From the NCBI RefSeq assembly GCF_040954835.1, contig NC_090698.1, positions 50,788,284-50,852,283 of the forward strand: a DNA stretch of 64,000 nucleotides, given 5' to 3'. Position numbers and translations under genes: made by a program. This DNA is from Lepisosteus oculatus (lineage: Eukaryota > Chordata > Actinopteri > Semionotiformes > Lepisosteidae). Of this stretch, positions 1 through 15,600 are shown piece after piece; position 1 is the stretch's first letter, and each line of letters opens with the position of its first letter. A model generated the notes under the pieces. The model made no database searches. It saw only the letters and a list, made by a program, of their open reading frames with translations, and had not been told where the DNA came from.

Positions 1-413
1 TATAATTTATTGTTGATTTTAAGAAGGCAGCGCTACTGTTTAAATATTTAGCCACTTTCTGTATGACATAGTGTTCATATACTCACTCTAGGTTTATACC
101 ACTGGACATATTTAGTGAGGCAATTGATTGCTGAATAGGATTAGAGATACTGTTCAGGTAATCAGACAGAGTTTCCTATGTATCGAATAAGTCATAATTA
201 TTTAGAATGGACATATAGAAATCCTGTGTTAATTCACCCTAAGGACAGTTTTAGCAACCACATGTTAACAATACGGTCCTTAAATGCTGGACAAAGTGCT
301 GACAACATTTATCTTGTAGTGCCATGAAGGGGTTATCTTGGGTGAAATGGATATGTTACCTCTGAGATAGTCAGATGACTGTGATAAAAGTTGTATTTTT
401 TTTTCTTTTTTAG

Positions 414-620
414 ATTTCATCCACTTGTTAGATGATGTACTGTTTACTCTGCAACAAAACAAGATTGATTTGTGGTTATTGGACAGAGACTCACCTTACC
501 AAGGAGTTAATACATTGCTGGACAAGATTGAAGGTGCTTCAGAGGAATCAGTACCTGATGTTTGCTCTCCAACCGATATCATGTCAAATTTCATCTATAT
601 CTTTACATCTGGAACCACAG
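414..620 (+). CDS. slc27a6: slc27a6 copy A exon 2
   Basis: The acceptor is a long T-tract ending in TAG. The exon opens with two bases that finish an Asp codon, then reads [16 protein letters not shown] and ends in YIFTSGTTG, the first half of the AMP-binding P-loop. The donor is GTACAG. Its length of 207 nt matches the family exon. The exon 1/2 junction is phase 1, as in copy B. Confidence 0.93.
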
Positions 621-3600
621 GTACAGATTTTAATTGAATGTGTTTTGGTTTTGACTCTTCACCCAGTTTCCAGGCTTAGAGTACAGTATCCATTATCCAT
701 TACTTTTAAGATTAGCTACTGCTACCAGCCAGGATAGAACAAGCCAACAGGTTTGAAAAATCACTTTTCCTTCACACAGTGAAATGTTTCAAGCACACAG
801 GAACATTTCCAGCTGAAATCCATAAAACCTGTGTTCTAATATTCTGTCTTCCTACACCGTTGTTAGGCTTTTACCACCACGCCCAAAACTAATGGAACAG
901 TATTGCCTTAAGGGGTCTGTAAAACCTTTGTGCCCATTCCAAGTATTTGGCAAGAGAAAAACAAAAACAGGGAAGCTACTGTATATGTGACAGTAATTGC
1001 ATAAGATTTAGACATATGTCTTATGGAGCAAACAGACATCTGTACCTTTATGAAATCAGTATGCGAGGCAAAGCAAATTAGTTATGATACTGTATGCCCA
1101 TCAGCAAAGACACAAATTTCAGGTACCTAACGAGTACTGCATATACTGTAGCTTTCACCAGTGTCAATACTGGTTCCTAAAGCAGCTGTACTAAACGTTA
1201 TACTGTACACAGTAATTAAAGACACTAATTAAAACAGCAAGGAATCTGTTTGTTGCAAGAGCGCACAGTTTCCTGTGTTTCCATGATTTTTATTTATAAT
1301 TGGTGACATAAACATCTGTTGAGAACCTGAATCAAAGACTCAACAGCACATTTTTATGGATCAATAAATAGCATTTGCTCACATTACATGTGGTAAATAA
1401 CTGTTATACAGCACATAATTTCTTTATCCCTCAGTAGGACTTGTTAATGGAGTATTGATCAAGCAGCAAACAGGACAAATAAATATTTATTAGAATTAAT
1501 AATACAGACTAATCACATCCAACATGTTACTACTATGATACATGTAGCAGCTATATCACCCTGCAACTCACAACTAGCAGCCCACTGAAGCTAAGCAGGT
1601 GTGAGCCTGGTCAATACCTGGATGGGAGACCTCCTGGGAAAAACTAAGGTTGCTGCTGGAAGAGGTGTTAGTGGGGCCAGCAGGGGGCGCTCACCCTGCT
1701 GTCCATGTGGGTCCTAATGCCCCAGTATAGTGACAGGGACACTATACTGTAAAACAGGCGCCGTCCTTCGGATGAGATGTAAAACCGAGGTCCTGACTCT
1801 CTGTGGTCATTAAAAATCCCAGGGCGTTTCTCGAAAAGAGTAGGGGTGTAACCCCGGAGTCCTGGCCATTGGCCCTTACCAATCATGCCCTCCTAATAAT
1901 CCCCATCTATGAATTGGCTTCATTACTCTGCTCTCCTCCCCACTGAGAGCTGATGTGTGGTGAGTGTTCTGGCACACTATGGCTGCCGTCACATCATCCA
2001 GGTGGATGCTGTACATTGGTGGTGGTGGAGGGGAGTCCCCATTACCTGTAAAGCGCTTTGAGTGGAGTGTCCAGAAAGCAATTGTTATTAATTGCTTACA
2101 TAAGTGTACAAATCTGCTTTCTACAGATATAGAAACACCATTTCGTCTACACCTGTAATGTAAAGACAAATCACCTTAAAAAGCTAAGAGAGAATCTACA
2201 GTACATTATATCCTATGAAAAGGATTCTGACTTAAATCCGATAGCAGGAGCTCATGAATTAAACATTTTTTCTATTTAAAATAGTACACCACCAAGGAAG
2301 ACAAAACAATTTAGCCGGAGGATTACACATTACAGGAAATCAGAATGTCCTCTAATAAATCAAACACTTTTATGAAGAGTACATAACTCTTCCAGTGTTC
2401 TGATTACCTGGACTGAACCTGGTTTCAAATCTGATGAAAAAGCAAAGCACACCAGTCTTTTATGCGGTCTATGATGATGACAGTTCCTTTTTCCTTCCTT
2501 CCCATGTTTATGTCTCACCCCCACTGTGTTTACTCCACACCCCACAGCTATATTTATCCTGCCTTGAGGTCAGCTTTGTCATGCAATCCATCCCCATGAA
2601 AGGTGGTCGCACTTCCGGTCCAGTCTTTGTGAAATATTTATTTTCTTATATGGCTGACATAATGATTTAACAGTGAATTAATTTCACCTGAGCTAACTAT
2701 TAACGCTACTTCTTTAACCATCTGTACCTTTCACCATGTTTACTTGCTGCAGGGTTCAAGCACAGCTGTATAAATACTTTAGACAATTCACATTGTGTTA
2801 AATGAATAGAATAGGTAAATTAATTGGGAATTACAATCTTTTAGCTATCACCCCACACACACACTCAAGCCACAACAGTACATTATCATGAAACTGTATA
2901 CAGGAAGATTCTGATCTTGGGCTATTACCAGCCTCACTAATGGGAACAACTATTAATCAATTTTACCTGAAACAGATAGGAACAGCCATTCCTGTTATAT
3001 GTGCGTGATTCCAACTTTGAGAACCCATTGCATTTTTAAAGGAAAACTGCAATGCTATTTTTATATGTTGAGGTTGAGAAAGAACCAACATTGATGAATA
3101 CTTTTCAGATCACAGTGAAAGTAAAATGTACACCTTAATACGTAAAATCACCAATTTACATCACAAAATAGACAAAATAATAGTATATGCAGCACCATAT
3201 TCTGTGATTCAGAACAAGGCAACCAAGACTCCAATGAGCTGAAGTGGCCCTATTACATTGTAAAGAAGCAGGCTTGTGAATACATCTCTTTTAATCTAAT
3301 AGAAATATTGCTCTTGACTTCAAGACGGTTTTGTCCAGAAATACACAGTAACTAGCAAGCAGGAAGGGCCGCATCACGTCACAATTCTCACAAACTCTAA
3401 ACAACATGGTGACTATACAGTACTTTCACAAAGTTCACAATTTTATACTTAATTTGGAATTTGGAAAATTTTACAACTAATTTATTTTGTTGCTAAGATT
3501 TAATAACCAGTGTGAGAAGTTGGGACTGAAATTCCCCTTTAAATTACCCCATGACTCAGTTGTCACTGTGCAATATCACTGTGAAAATGTTGGAGGCAAA

Positions 3601-6600
3601 AGCAGAAATACAAATGTTGTTTCTCAATATCCCCTATGCAATTTTTAAAGTAAATAAAATGTAAGGTCTTTTAAAAAAAAAACTTCACAGTTCTAATTCT
3701 AGGACATAGTGAATAAAATACAATCCATTGTAGTAACTGAGTGTCCAAAAGTATTTATTTCATTTTATATAAATATTATGTTATGTAATAACATACTACT
3801 TGTAGTTGTTAAAAGAGCTGGTGAGATTTATTACATTACATTTCAAAGTCTTTTGAAGATTCTACCGCTTTTTCACATTTGCATTTAATTTTTAAAAATA
3901 AATAGATGGAAAATATGAACAGGCAGACAGCGTGATGGCTGTTTATAACAACAAGAGTGAGATCAGAGCAAAGTCTTCAGGCGCTATAAAACTTGACTAA
4001 GCAATGCAGTTGTCATTTAGATTAAAGCCTACTAACCATTTAAAGGGAAAGTTGTATTTCTGATGTCCTCTATCTCCCTGGAGCTCTGGAACGACCAAGA
4101 TCACTTCCACCCCTAACCCCCCTCTCCCTCTTCTGCTTTCTCTGCTTTCCACAGTCTTTCAGCCTTGACTGGGTCTTCGAGTGTGTGAATTCTCCTATAC
4201 ATGGAGAAATCAATTTTTCTTTTTGGGTCTCTAGAGATCATCCTCCATTATACCTTTTGTACTTCTATGCCACAAGCCATGTCTTGCCAATTCTTTCTGC
4301 TCATGTTCAGTCTTATACAAGCTATAATACTTCCTTGTACAGTACATTTAATCCATGCTGTGGTAGTTTGTGGTAATAGACAAATTATTTGTGGCTCCAT
4401 GGTCCCAGGAATTTTTTTCTTGTTTCTCTGTAGTGGTTTGCAAACTGTTCCCCATTGTCATCTCCATTGTTCTTTCTTTGGTGTTCCACTTGGAGCCAAA
4501 AAATGTATTGATCCACTCAGATATGCACCTGAATGCAATAAATTATACACATCTCTGTGTATCAAATCTTTCCAGATGTCTCACTTGGGTTTCTGCCTGT
4601 AACCATTTCTTAATGTACTGTACTCTATTTGTATACCCAGTTACTCAACCTAGCTGATGGAGTACCACTTTTAGAAATGCAGGACTCCCAACACCAGATC
4701 TAAAATTTTTCAGTAGCCACGGCCCAGTATTTTGTCCGCTGTCTGCTGTGCCACCTTCTTGAAAAACAATCAGAGCATTGCTCCTTGAACGTTTCACTCA
4801 TTGATCACTTCCATTCTGTCTTTTTAAACAGTCTTTTTAACAGTCTCCGTCATTCTGTGAAGTATTCTCCCTCTTTCAAGTTTCTGAATTTTTGCATATT
4901 GTCACAATTAAATGTTACCAGAGCTTCATATGGTTCCTACTGATATATTAAGGTAATCTGAATGAACAAATAACAGCAAAGTTTGGTGCTTTTTAAATTT
5001 ATTTCAGAAACGTCATCCAGCACATCGTTGTTAGTTGTAATCTGAAAGGAGGTGAATAGTTTTTCACAAAACAGTACTTTGGCTAAAAGCTGAATCCTTA
5101 ATTAAATGCCACACAATGTTTCTGACTCAATTGTTTTCATATTTAAAAACACTCCATGAAATTAATGAATATTTTTATCTTCACGACACCCTGCTGGAGG
5201 CTAGATCATTTAATGTAGTAGAATACTGGCACTCACTCTGACACAAATATCTTTAAAAGTTAATGTGGAGGGTGGTCAAATATAAAATCGAATATTGTAT
5301 GGTTCTGTAAATTTCCAACTAATTCTATTGATTTATCAAATAATTTATCATTAAATAAACTTTTAATGACCTTATATGGTCCTTTGAAGGTCTTGATAGT
5401 CCTTCCAGAATGAAATTTCCAGTGTACACATCACTTACAGCTCAGTTTCCTTGTTTGAACAGCTCGGGTAGAAAGCAAGTTATTCTAAAATTAACAAATT
5501 ACAAACAACTCCTTCCTATAAAATTTTGTGAAGATTGAGAGTGTTGCTTTATATAGCTCACTGTAACCCGAAATGCTAAAATCATCCTTTGAAATGATGT
5601 TGGATGTGTTTTTCTAAACGGAGTTGCTGGAACGTATCCTTATGTAGATAATTTGTGTTGTTAGGGTAGGCATCAGGTCAGAGAAAGCTTCCTTCTATGT
5701 TCATACACAGGACAGAAGAATGTAAAAGAAGCAAAAGAACACAAAACCAGTCTATAAATAACTAGTCTAACAGCACCTTCAAAAATGAAGAGTAATCACC
5801 CACACTTAATCAGTCCTTGCAGTTTTTAAAAAAATACAAAACATTTTTGCTTTTTTAGTTGTAAGGATGTTATTTTCAAATATATATATGAATAATTTGT
5901 ATTCTTCTTTTTTTCTGTTAAAGGTCTTCCTAAAGCTGCTCGTATAAGTCACCTGAAAGCAGTAATGTGCTTATGCTTTCTACGGTTATGTGGAGCCACG
6001 ACTAATGACAACATCTATATTACTCTTCCTCTGTACCATATGTCAGCTTCCCTTTTAGGGATTGGAGGATGCATTGAACTTGGTATGAAAGAACTTTTTA
6101 TTTGCTATGTACTTTATTCACAGTTGTAAATGGTTATATTTCAGGTACAGATACTTAATTACATACTTTATCAACAACTGTGAGAGTCATTATTGCTTAT
6201 GTATTATTGGTATATATATTGCTTCCATATCTTGCTTACTGTATGTCTTCTATCATTGGAGTATTAATTCTTCTTGGGGACATACCATTTTCTCCATCTG
6301 ATCCCCATAAGGATGAAAAAACTCAGAAACTCAGTTGATATTTTAACCAGCATAGTAAATGGTTTGTTTAGCACACTAAATGAGAAGAAATGTCTACAGT
6401 TGTGTTCCGGTACACTTAAATTGTTTTACTTTCTCAGTCACTCTGTCACTGTGTGTTATCAATATATTGTGGCTTTTATTTGCATGAAGCTTAATCACAG
6501 GTTATTAATACCATTTGTTTGTGGCTGTGTTCTCCTAATCATGACAGTAGTAACTCTAAATATTTATTAACCATACAATGAATAGTTTAAATAACTAAAG

Positions 6601-9600
6601 TAATTTCACATTGATAAGAAAGAAAGAAGCAATTTAAACAAGAAGGCCACAGTCCTGTTGTATTGTCAGTAACATATTTCCTGTAAAATTCTTTAAAACA
6701 TTCCTTACAATTCCTTAGAGTGTTTCAGAAAGGGTGGAAATTGGTTTAACAAACAAATTAACATCTTTCGCAAATTTGCTGTGTACCTTTTTGAAACTCT
6801 TCATTCAGATACTTAAAGCCATAGGTTATACTTATCTGAGTGATATCTGAGTTACAAATAATGAAAACAAGTATTATAGTGTTTATGCAAAGAATGTGCT
6901 ATCTGCAAAATCTCTCCATTAATTTAGGCCCAGATAAAATCAAACCTCAACCTGTACACCCATTGCACATTACAAACTGTGTGTTTGATGGCAAATGTCC
7001 CATGGGTACAAATTAAAAAGCCTCCTTCAATTACTTGATTGATGCTTTTGGGTGGGTCAAACCTTAATTTAATCTTGGTCTTATATCAAATTTACTTAAT
7101 CACTTGTCTGTTAAAACATATCATTATAAGTTTGTTCTAAGCCTGCTGAGTTGCTAGGATTGGGCAGAAATGTAAAAGTTAAAAATAAATTAAAGATGGT
7201 CAATATATTGTAACGAGCAACCAATTTAAACATTACTGCTTTTTATAACTAATTACCTTGTTTTACAGTATATGTAGACATAATAAAAGGCCAGTGTAAT
7301 ATGGCAGTCATATTGTATACCTGAATACCTACTGTGTATTATTATTATTGATTTTTGTTACTTCTTACCCAAGGAGCTACCTGTGTTTTAAAGAGGAAAT
7401 TTTCTGCAAGTCAATTTTGGTCTGACTGCCAAAAATATAATGTCACAATATTCCAGTATATTGGAGAACTGTGTCGATATCTGGTTAATCAGCCTAAGGT
7501 AGGAACAGTCTTCATTTCAAAACCTGACGTCTGTAGGATGTTTTTTTTAGAATGCTTTATGACTGAAGGGATTTCTTTAAATGTGTCCATACTCTTATTC
7601 AAACCCTTGCAATATTATATACTTACAGGACAGGATGATTGTTACAAAATGTGCATCAAGCATTATACATTTAAAATGTAAAAAATTGAATGCATAGTTT
7701 AAACATCAGTGGCATATCGTTCAAAAATTGTTATATACAGTGTTCTGCATGTGTATGTACTGCCTACACACAGTGTTTAAATTTATTTGTACCCTCAAAA
7801 GATGTAAAAGCTTAATGCTGTAATCTGTTTATAAAAATCACTAATTTTAGTTACTCATTTGAAAGTTTCTTAAAATATCTTGATGTTTGGTCTGATCTTG
7901 TCACATACCACAATGTAAATAATAATAACAATTACAATAATTACAATATAATTACTTATAAAACAATAAGTAATTTATTTTATACTGTGTATATATATAT
8001 ACAGTATATATCAATCAGACAGAAACGTTTTAATTCACTTTGATTGATATTGGGTAAAAAAAAGAAACTTTATACCATTGCAATCCACTTTATATAATTT
8101 ATCATCACAGGCACAGTCACAAAATTGTCTGAAGTGTTCAGAATTTCTACCTCCATCTTTGGTGAGAGACATAACAAGATGAACATCCTTGTGGAAACTG
8201 TAACATCTACTGTATCATCAGGATGTTCACAAATAGTAGTATGGTTCTATGCTAAAAGGTAGGGAACACAAACGTTTCGTTTACATGTGTGATGCAACAA
8301 GGTAGTATATTGTAAAAAAACCTGGGGCCCTACCTTTATCCACATGAGGTTACTGTGGGACTGGACTCCGATCTCATTTTATTGTACATGGATTTCCACA
8401 TGAGGATTTATTGAGGAAAATGTCTCGCATAGAAATGCTAGTTGTGCTCAGGTGCACCACATTTCATTAGCTGTGTTAAGCAGGTTCCCAGAGACGACAC
8501 AGAAGGAGCAGCAAAGAAATCTTATTGACTGTGCCCATGTCAGGGGTGCCAGAAAAGCAGAGACTGTGCATACAAAGCTGGTTCTTTTATCGTGGCCAAA
8601 AGTCCCTGGCCAAATGGGACCAGCCAGGTTAAAACAAGGCTCTGTCAGGTTACGGCCTCTCTGTTCAAAATAAAAAAAGAGACCCTTCAAAATCCATATG
8701 TAGGGAGTGTAAAGTAGTGGGAGAGAGAGAACTGTTTCCTGACAAAAATTGTGACAAACTCTAACATCTTCATGCTGAATAAATCTAGTGCCCTTGAAAA
8801 AAATCTGTGGCAACATACAGTAACAAAGAAAAAGAGACATGATTTAGCCAAATACTATCTAAATTGCTCCAAAACTAAATTGGACTATATCGTGGTTGGA
8901 CACAAACACAAGCTGAAACTTTTGGCAACATAATCAATATTAATACTAAGTATTTGGTTTCCACATTAATAAAAATATTAGTGAGTTTGTGTGTTTTGTC
9001 ACTTTCTGAAACAAAGATTTTAATAATTAAGACATGCCTACTAAGAGAGATATTACCTGAGTCCTTATTTAGATCATTAGGATCAAAAGCAAGCCACAAG
9101 AGACAATGGACACTTATAAATCTTAATCATTAAAGGTTGTTCGTCTGTATATAATCTGATATATAAGACTGATAATAAAATAGTGCTAGTGTTGATTTTT
9201 AGCACTGACCAATTTGGTTATTGGTTCTTTTAAATTGCAATATCTTACAATTAGGCTTCCAAACTATAACACAACAGTTTCAAGGATGTTTTACATTTCT
9301 TTAAATCAACCGTGGTACATTTTTGTAACCAGTACCCTTAACCCACCATGCTTTTCACAAGACTGTAAATGGCATATAAAAGCATGGAGTTAATAAATCC
9401 AGCATTGCAGAAATTGAAATATTTGTTGGAAAACAGTCTGTCTTGCTCTTTAGGTTTGTACTCCTAAGGAATCAGATGCCCCTATAGACAAACTGTATAA
9501 AGGTCTATGGACACTCTACTTAAAACTCAGCCAATGATAACCAGTGTTCTAGTACATCAGAATACTGTATATGTCTGTTTATGCATGTAAATATTTATCA

Positions 9601-12600
9601 AATGTTTTAAAAAAGAGAACATCTTCAATTTATTTTGAATACATTTTTTTATACACCTACAGACCTGAATAAACTTTATTTAGGCCTGTAGTTTTATTTT
9701 AAGGCCATTTATAGTGTAGTATATTTTGTGCAGCACACTTTTGCCGAGTCCTAAATAAACTACTTTTTAGGAATGAAATATTTTTTCCAGTATTTGTTTT
9801 ATCTTCCCTGCAGTCAACAGTCAAGAGAAAATATTTATTTTGTTCAGTAGTTCCTAACCTACTGACCATATGTATTGAGAAAGTGTAATTTAGAGTCTTT
9901 TTAAAATGTTTTACTTAACTTTTTATCCACAGGTAGCTGGTGAAATGAATCATAAAGTACGCATTGTGGCAGGGAGTGGCCTGAGATCTGATGTTTGGAA
10001 AGAGTTCATTAAACGCTTTGGAAAGATTAAAATTGTCGAATCTTATGGATTGACGGAAGCTAGTATTGGCTTCATTAACTACACTAATAAAATTGGACCA
10101 ATTGGACGTGCAGGATTTTTAAATAAGGTCAGCTATATTAAACGTTGTATAGCTTTTGTACAACTATTTTGTTTTTATAATTTCAAATTTCTCTACAATA
10201 AAGGGCTTTTCTTCAAGAGTTAAGGTATGCATTGTAAGGCACTTACATGTCGTTATTAAAACTTTGTGTACAAGCAGAATGCTTGTGGCTCAGTTTGTGG
10301 TACACAATGTATATTTTATCTGTTAATTACATCTGTATAGATACCTGTAATTATGTTTCCTTATGTAAGTAGCCCTCATATGATTGTTCTGAAAAAATGT
10401 TACCTGTATTTATTAAAAGCCCTCTGATAGAAGAAAACATTAAAATACATAAACATACTGTGTTTAATTGCATCTTGATTAAAAAGATTAATTATACAGT
10501 GTTTTAGAAGTGATTCATTTAAGGTTTACATTTGTAAAAACATTTTAATGAAACACTCAAATGTAAAACAGACTACAGGATGTAAATCAAGCCTGTTTTA
10601 ATTTGAAATTAGTTTTCTAAACTTAAAAAAATCTCAATGTCAAGAGAATAGTTTAATGCAATGAGGGATTAGGAAAAACCAAATGCCCGAGGAAGGCTTC
10701 ACAACATTTTTTGCTTTTTCTTTATTGTTGTGTCCTTAACCACTGCTTGTTCCTTTGCGGCTCACAGTTTGACATAGGTCCCCATTCAAACCTTTCTAGA
10801 TCTAATGATCTTAATCTAAACCTGGGAAGCTCGCTCATGCTGGAACACTGTAGACCAAGCTAGTGGTGCCACAGCAGCCATACATAACTCCACAAGCGGT
10901 GACACGGGAACTATAAACTTGATGGGCTCTGAGCCACCCTAACACACTGCAAACTCTAAAGCAGAGTCCTGTTCACTGTCCAGGGACATTTAGAAATTCA
11001 GTATCACTCGAGGTGGGTGTGGTTGTACATTGCCTGCAGGTGATACAGGTTTCCTGTCGGAACCCACTTTCAAGCGAGTTAAGGTGTGGTCAGCTATTAT
11101 GTCAGCGCTAGCTCGCTCTGCAGTATTCCAGTGGGATCAAGTCCAACAAAACAAATGTAAAATAAACATGAATGTTTCAAGCTATTTCCTGCTGCTAATG
11201 ACAGCTGTCAAAGCCGTGCATTTTTAATTCAGTATTAAATATTTAATGAGCTGCAGTATAAGGGTGTTTACCTGTTTAGACTGTTTTAAAACAGACATAC
11301 AGTATTACAATAAGGAAACATTTGACTGCATATGTGTGTATAAATTGAATCTGTAAGAATCTAAGCAAAGCCTAGATTCACTCTTCTTTAATTATGTACA
11401 CTTAAAAATGTTTCTCATTTTATATTTCAGCGCATTTTACCCTTTGATTTCTTGAAATATGATCTCCAAAGCAATGAACCAGTACGGACTGAAAAGGGGT
11501 ATTGTGTGAAAGTCAAGAAGGGTAAGAAACTGATATATTCCATATTTTATTAAACTGTTGTCTTTTTATTTAGATTTTCATCCTAACATTCATTTATAAA
11601 ATGTAATTGTTTTATATATGCATTGTTTAAACGTATTTTCCCAGAACTGCTATTCTTTAGATTTTCTGAACATTTTTCTTTATTTTTTAGTGGAAGAATG
11701 TGGTAATATTAGTGCATCTCTGTTTCTGATAGGTCGGGAAGTAAGATTTCTACATATGGGAAATATTATTTAGTGGCAATTGGCAAGTTAATGACCAAGC
11801 TCAGGGTATATTAAGAAGGAAAATTATGACTGTGGCCAAGTTCTCACTGGCTAGAACCTGATAACTAAACACAGACAGAACTCTTTGTTCCTGTTTTCGG
11901 AACTTTCAAATTTAATTTAAAAATACAAATTTCTGGCACATTACAATATTTTCTACATTTTTGTTTATTCTTAAACCCTTTAATTATAGTACAAAAAACT
12001 AGAAAACAATTATGGAGGCTAAAACCATATTATATACATTGTAAACAGATGTCTTTTGTTATTTTGTCTGATATCCAAATACTTTTGGTCAAATAGTACT
12101 GTATATATACTGTATATAGTCCAATTTGTAATGCCAGTTTTGAGGTTGCATAAAACATTATCCATTGAGATCAGCTACTGCATGAATTACAAGCTACTTT
12201 TGTTCTGCAAATGTGGTTGTTCTGTAATTTACTGAAGCATGCTTCCTTTTCAAAAGAAAAGGCTCATTTAAAAGGCATATTTCTTACAGGCATGACATTT
12301 TCCTCCATAAATCCTGTCTTCCAGGGGTAAAAAAAATATTCATAAGTCCTAAAAATATAAAAATGTACATACTGTATATATAAATATAGAATATTTGTAA
12401 TACATTTGCAACAAGTTCTAAAATTGGACAAACTAGAGGACAGGAATAGGGTCAGTCCAGATCCCATTCTCTGTCACTGTGATAATCAGGCTGTTGGTGT
12501 TTAATCAGCTTTTTATTTTGTAGGTGAGACTGGTCTTCTTGTTGCTCCAGTGTCAGTCATGAACCCCTTCCTTGGATATGCTGGAAATAGGGAACTCTCA

Positions 12601-15600
12601 GAGAAGAAGTTGCTGAGGAATGTCTTTAAAAGGGGAGATTTGTACTTCAACACTGGTGATCTCATGCTGCATGATGATGAAGATTTTGTATACTTTCGGG
12701 ACAGAGTAGGAGATACATTCAGGTAATTACTGTTAATATTATTTGATATGTGACTAGCTAACTGAGGTAATGGACACATATATAAAGAGAAGTGATGACT
12801 GCCCCCTCTGGATGAAGAATACAGATGGGCTACAGGTTTTAGTAAGAAACTCAGTTGAAAGGTAAATATGTACTGTACACATTTATGACTATGGAGCCAG
12901 TGCTTCATCAAATATCTATTTTATTTGTAAATGAACTATTCTTGGCTTAAGGATGACTTTGCTTATATATTCCAATATTCTCTTTTATAATATTTTTAAA
13001 GAACATTTAAGAGATAATGAAGAGAAAGTGTTCTTTAGATAAGCATTATATATTTATGAATTAAATGAAGAGTATGATAAAAACTATAAGCACTGGATTC
13101 TATTCTTCATTAAATCCTAATCACCACTGTGTCTCAGTGTCTTAACTTGTATCAAAGATCATAGCTGTTGATTGAGTTCACAAATTGAGCTTAACCTCTC
13201 CATTTTGAATGGAAAAGATTTTCACGTTACTCTCCTAACAAACTGTGGTGTGATTTGTATATGATACAGGGTCAAATCATATTTATAAAATTGAAGAATA
13301 AATATACTATAATATATTTATTTTTAGACTTTACAATTTTTTTCCTAAGTTTTTCTTATTTTTTTTTACCCAATAATTATTATATACTCTGTAATGGTCA
13401 GTTAATCAGTACTATCTTTTAGCTTTAAAGACAAATAAGATGTGGATGAGGAAGAGTTCTGTGAATACATCAAGCTGTGATTAATAGACTGTATATAATG
13501 TGGATTTTATATATATACTATATTAAAAACACTTAGGCACTTAAATTCCTGTGCTTCAAATGAAATTTTAATGTGTTTTGGAGTGTAATGTCCTGTAGAA
13601 CCCCATATTTATAGATATTCTTTTCTGCAGAAAATAATAAAATAAGAAATATTATATTACTTTAGTTTAAAAAATAGAAATTAGTCTTTTGATTTTGTTT
13701 GATGCAATTTTTATTTCCCTCATGCGTCTTGGAAATGTACCAAAGGTTAATAAGATGTGACAGTAACTTCGTAATAAAACAATCCATGGTACATTTATTT
13801 TCAAGAACAGGACAAAGATTTATTTCTGCTTTTGCACTATAAGTTCTAGCTCAAAGTAGTAAAATTTCTCATGGACATGGCATGACTTGATAAATAAAAT
13901 CAGCGTACGACCTGTGAGGAACAGAAAAGGGCTGCGAATTGTGACACGGGGCCCTGCAGAATTATGATGACAACCAGTTTGTCCTTCAACCAAAACCCAT
14001 GTGTCCCGAGCTCTGCTGATGTATAGTGAGAAGGTGAGCTCATTACCACTGAAATTCCTAGCAATCAATGAGGATTTCACAGGAAACATTGTTGTTGTGT
14101 ATTCTCATTGTTGCTTCTGATTTCAGCGGAAGATGGAATTGAGGTGGTTCCAAGTTGGCACTGTGTGACAGAATCAAGCCAAGTAAAAGCTGCTTCCATT
14201 CACAAAAGCACCACATGATGCGACTCACCCTTTAGGATGGGTTAGGAGATGCCTGTCAACTGTGATCAGCTAAGCTAAATAGGAATAGATGCATTCAATG
14301 AAGGAACTTGGATGAACACAGAAAATTAGTTCATGACAGACAATGCGTAGAATACTAGCCCAGGCATGGTGGGAAGCTGGTGGCGTATCTAGAAGATTAA
14401 ATGACAAGAGCTGTACTTCGGGGTCTGGTAACCGGTCAAAAGCTGGTTGTCAGAGGCTTACAGAGTGGCGTCTGGGGTTCCAACATGAGTCTTTCTCTAT
14501 TTTGCTTTGCTGTTAAGTGAAGTGCAGGGTTATTTTAAGCTTCCTGAGAGCTGCCATTGTTAGTTTTATGCAATTTTTATCCTGAAAATTCAACAAAAAT
14601 AGATGAAAGCAATCATTATGCAATAAAGCTTGCACAGGAGAAATCATGGGTGTAAAGAAAATGCCGCAGTATACATACAGAAACAGACTAAAGTTTTCCA
14701 TCTGCTTTTGTCTGTTGTCTATCATTTTTTCTGTAGTCCCAGTGCGCTGTATTGGCTGTACTGGGAACAAACTCTAAAAAATCAGTATTATTAAATATTA
14801 AGTGATGGTGCCAATAGCAACAATGAGTAAACAAACATATTATCTTCAAATAAATGCTTCATTTTCAGTAGGTATGTAATATTACTCCTGGTTTTTCTTG
14901 AACCAGACACAGACTTGACAAAATCTGAGTGGAGTTAAGGTTGCTGACCTTTATCTTGTGCATTACAGTTTATTTATAAGGCTCTAAGAACAGTTATGAA
15001 TAAAGGGTTGGAACAGTGGCACAGGTTAATAGGAATTGCTGCCTCAGAGTAATGGGACCCTTCTTCTGGACACAGGAATGGAGTTTGTATCTGTTCCCTG
15101 TGTTGATGAGGTTTTTCTCCCACAGTCCAAAAACATACTCTTAGGTTATTTGGCTTCTGGGAAAAATTGGCCCTGATATATGCATGTCTGTCTGTGTGTC
15201 TTCCCTGGGATGGACTGGTGTCCCACCTGGGGTGTACCTTGCCTTGCACCCGTTGCTTGCTGGGATAGCATCACTCCCCACCCTGAATTGGAAGAAGCAG
15301 TTTGAATGGCTGGTTAAGAATGAGAGAATGTAATTCAGCCATTCTAGCTTGTTTTATAGTTGGCAGCCAAATGATCGAAGGATCTGAACAAGCTGTTTAT
15401 CGAACAAAGCAGGTTGTCTGCTTTAACTGTATAGCTGGGCTATTCCATACTTTCACAATACTAACTGCAAGTGCCTCCTCTTCTCCGTTTTTAAATCAAA
15501 TCTACGTCCCTGCAGACTTCACTTATGTTCTCTTGTTTTTGTTGTATTCTGAAAAAGTCCACTATATCGACTTTGGCAGCAGTTTTAGATTTTTCATATT

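Noticed and set aside
8448..8840. Overlapping open frames on both strands in copy A intron 4
   Set aside because: No family resemblance and no splice sites; the block may be an old repeat, but it could not be named.
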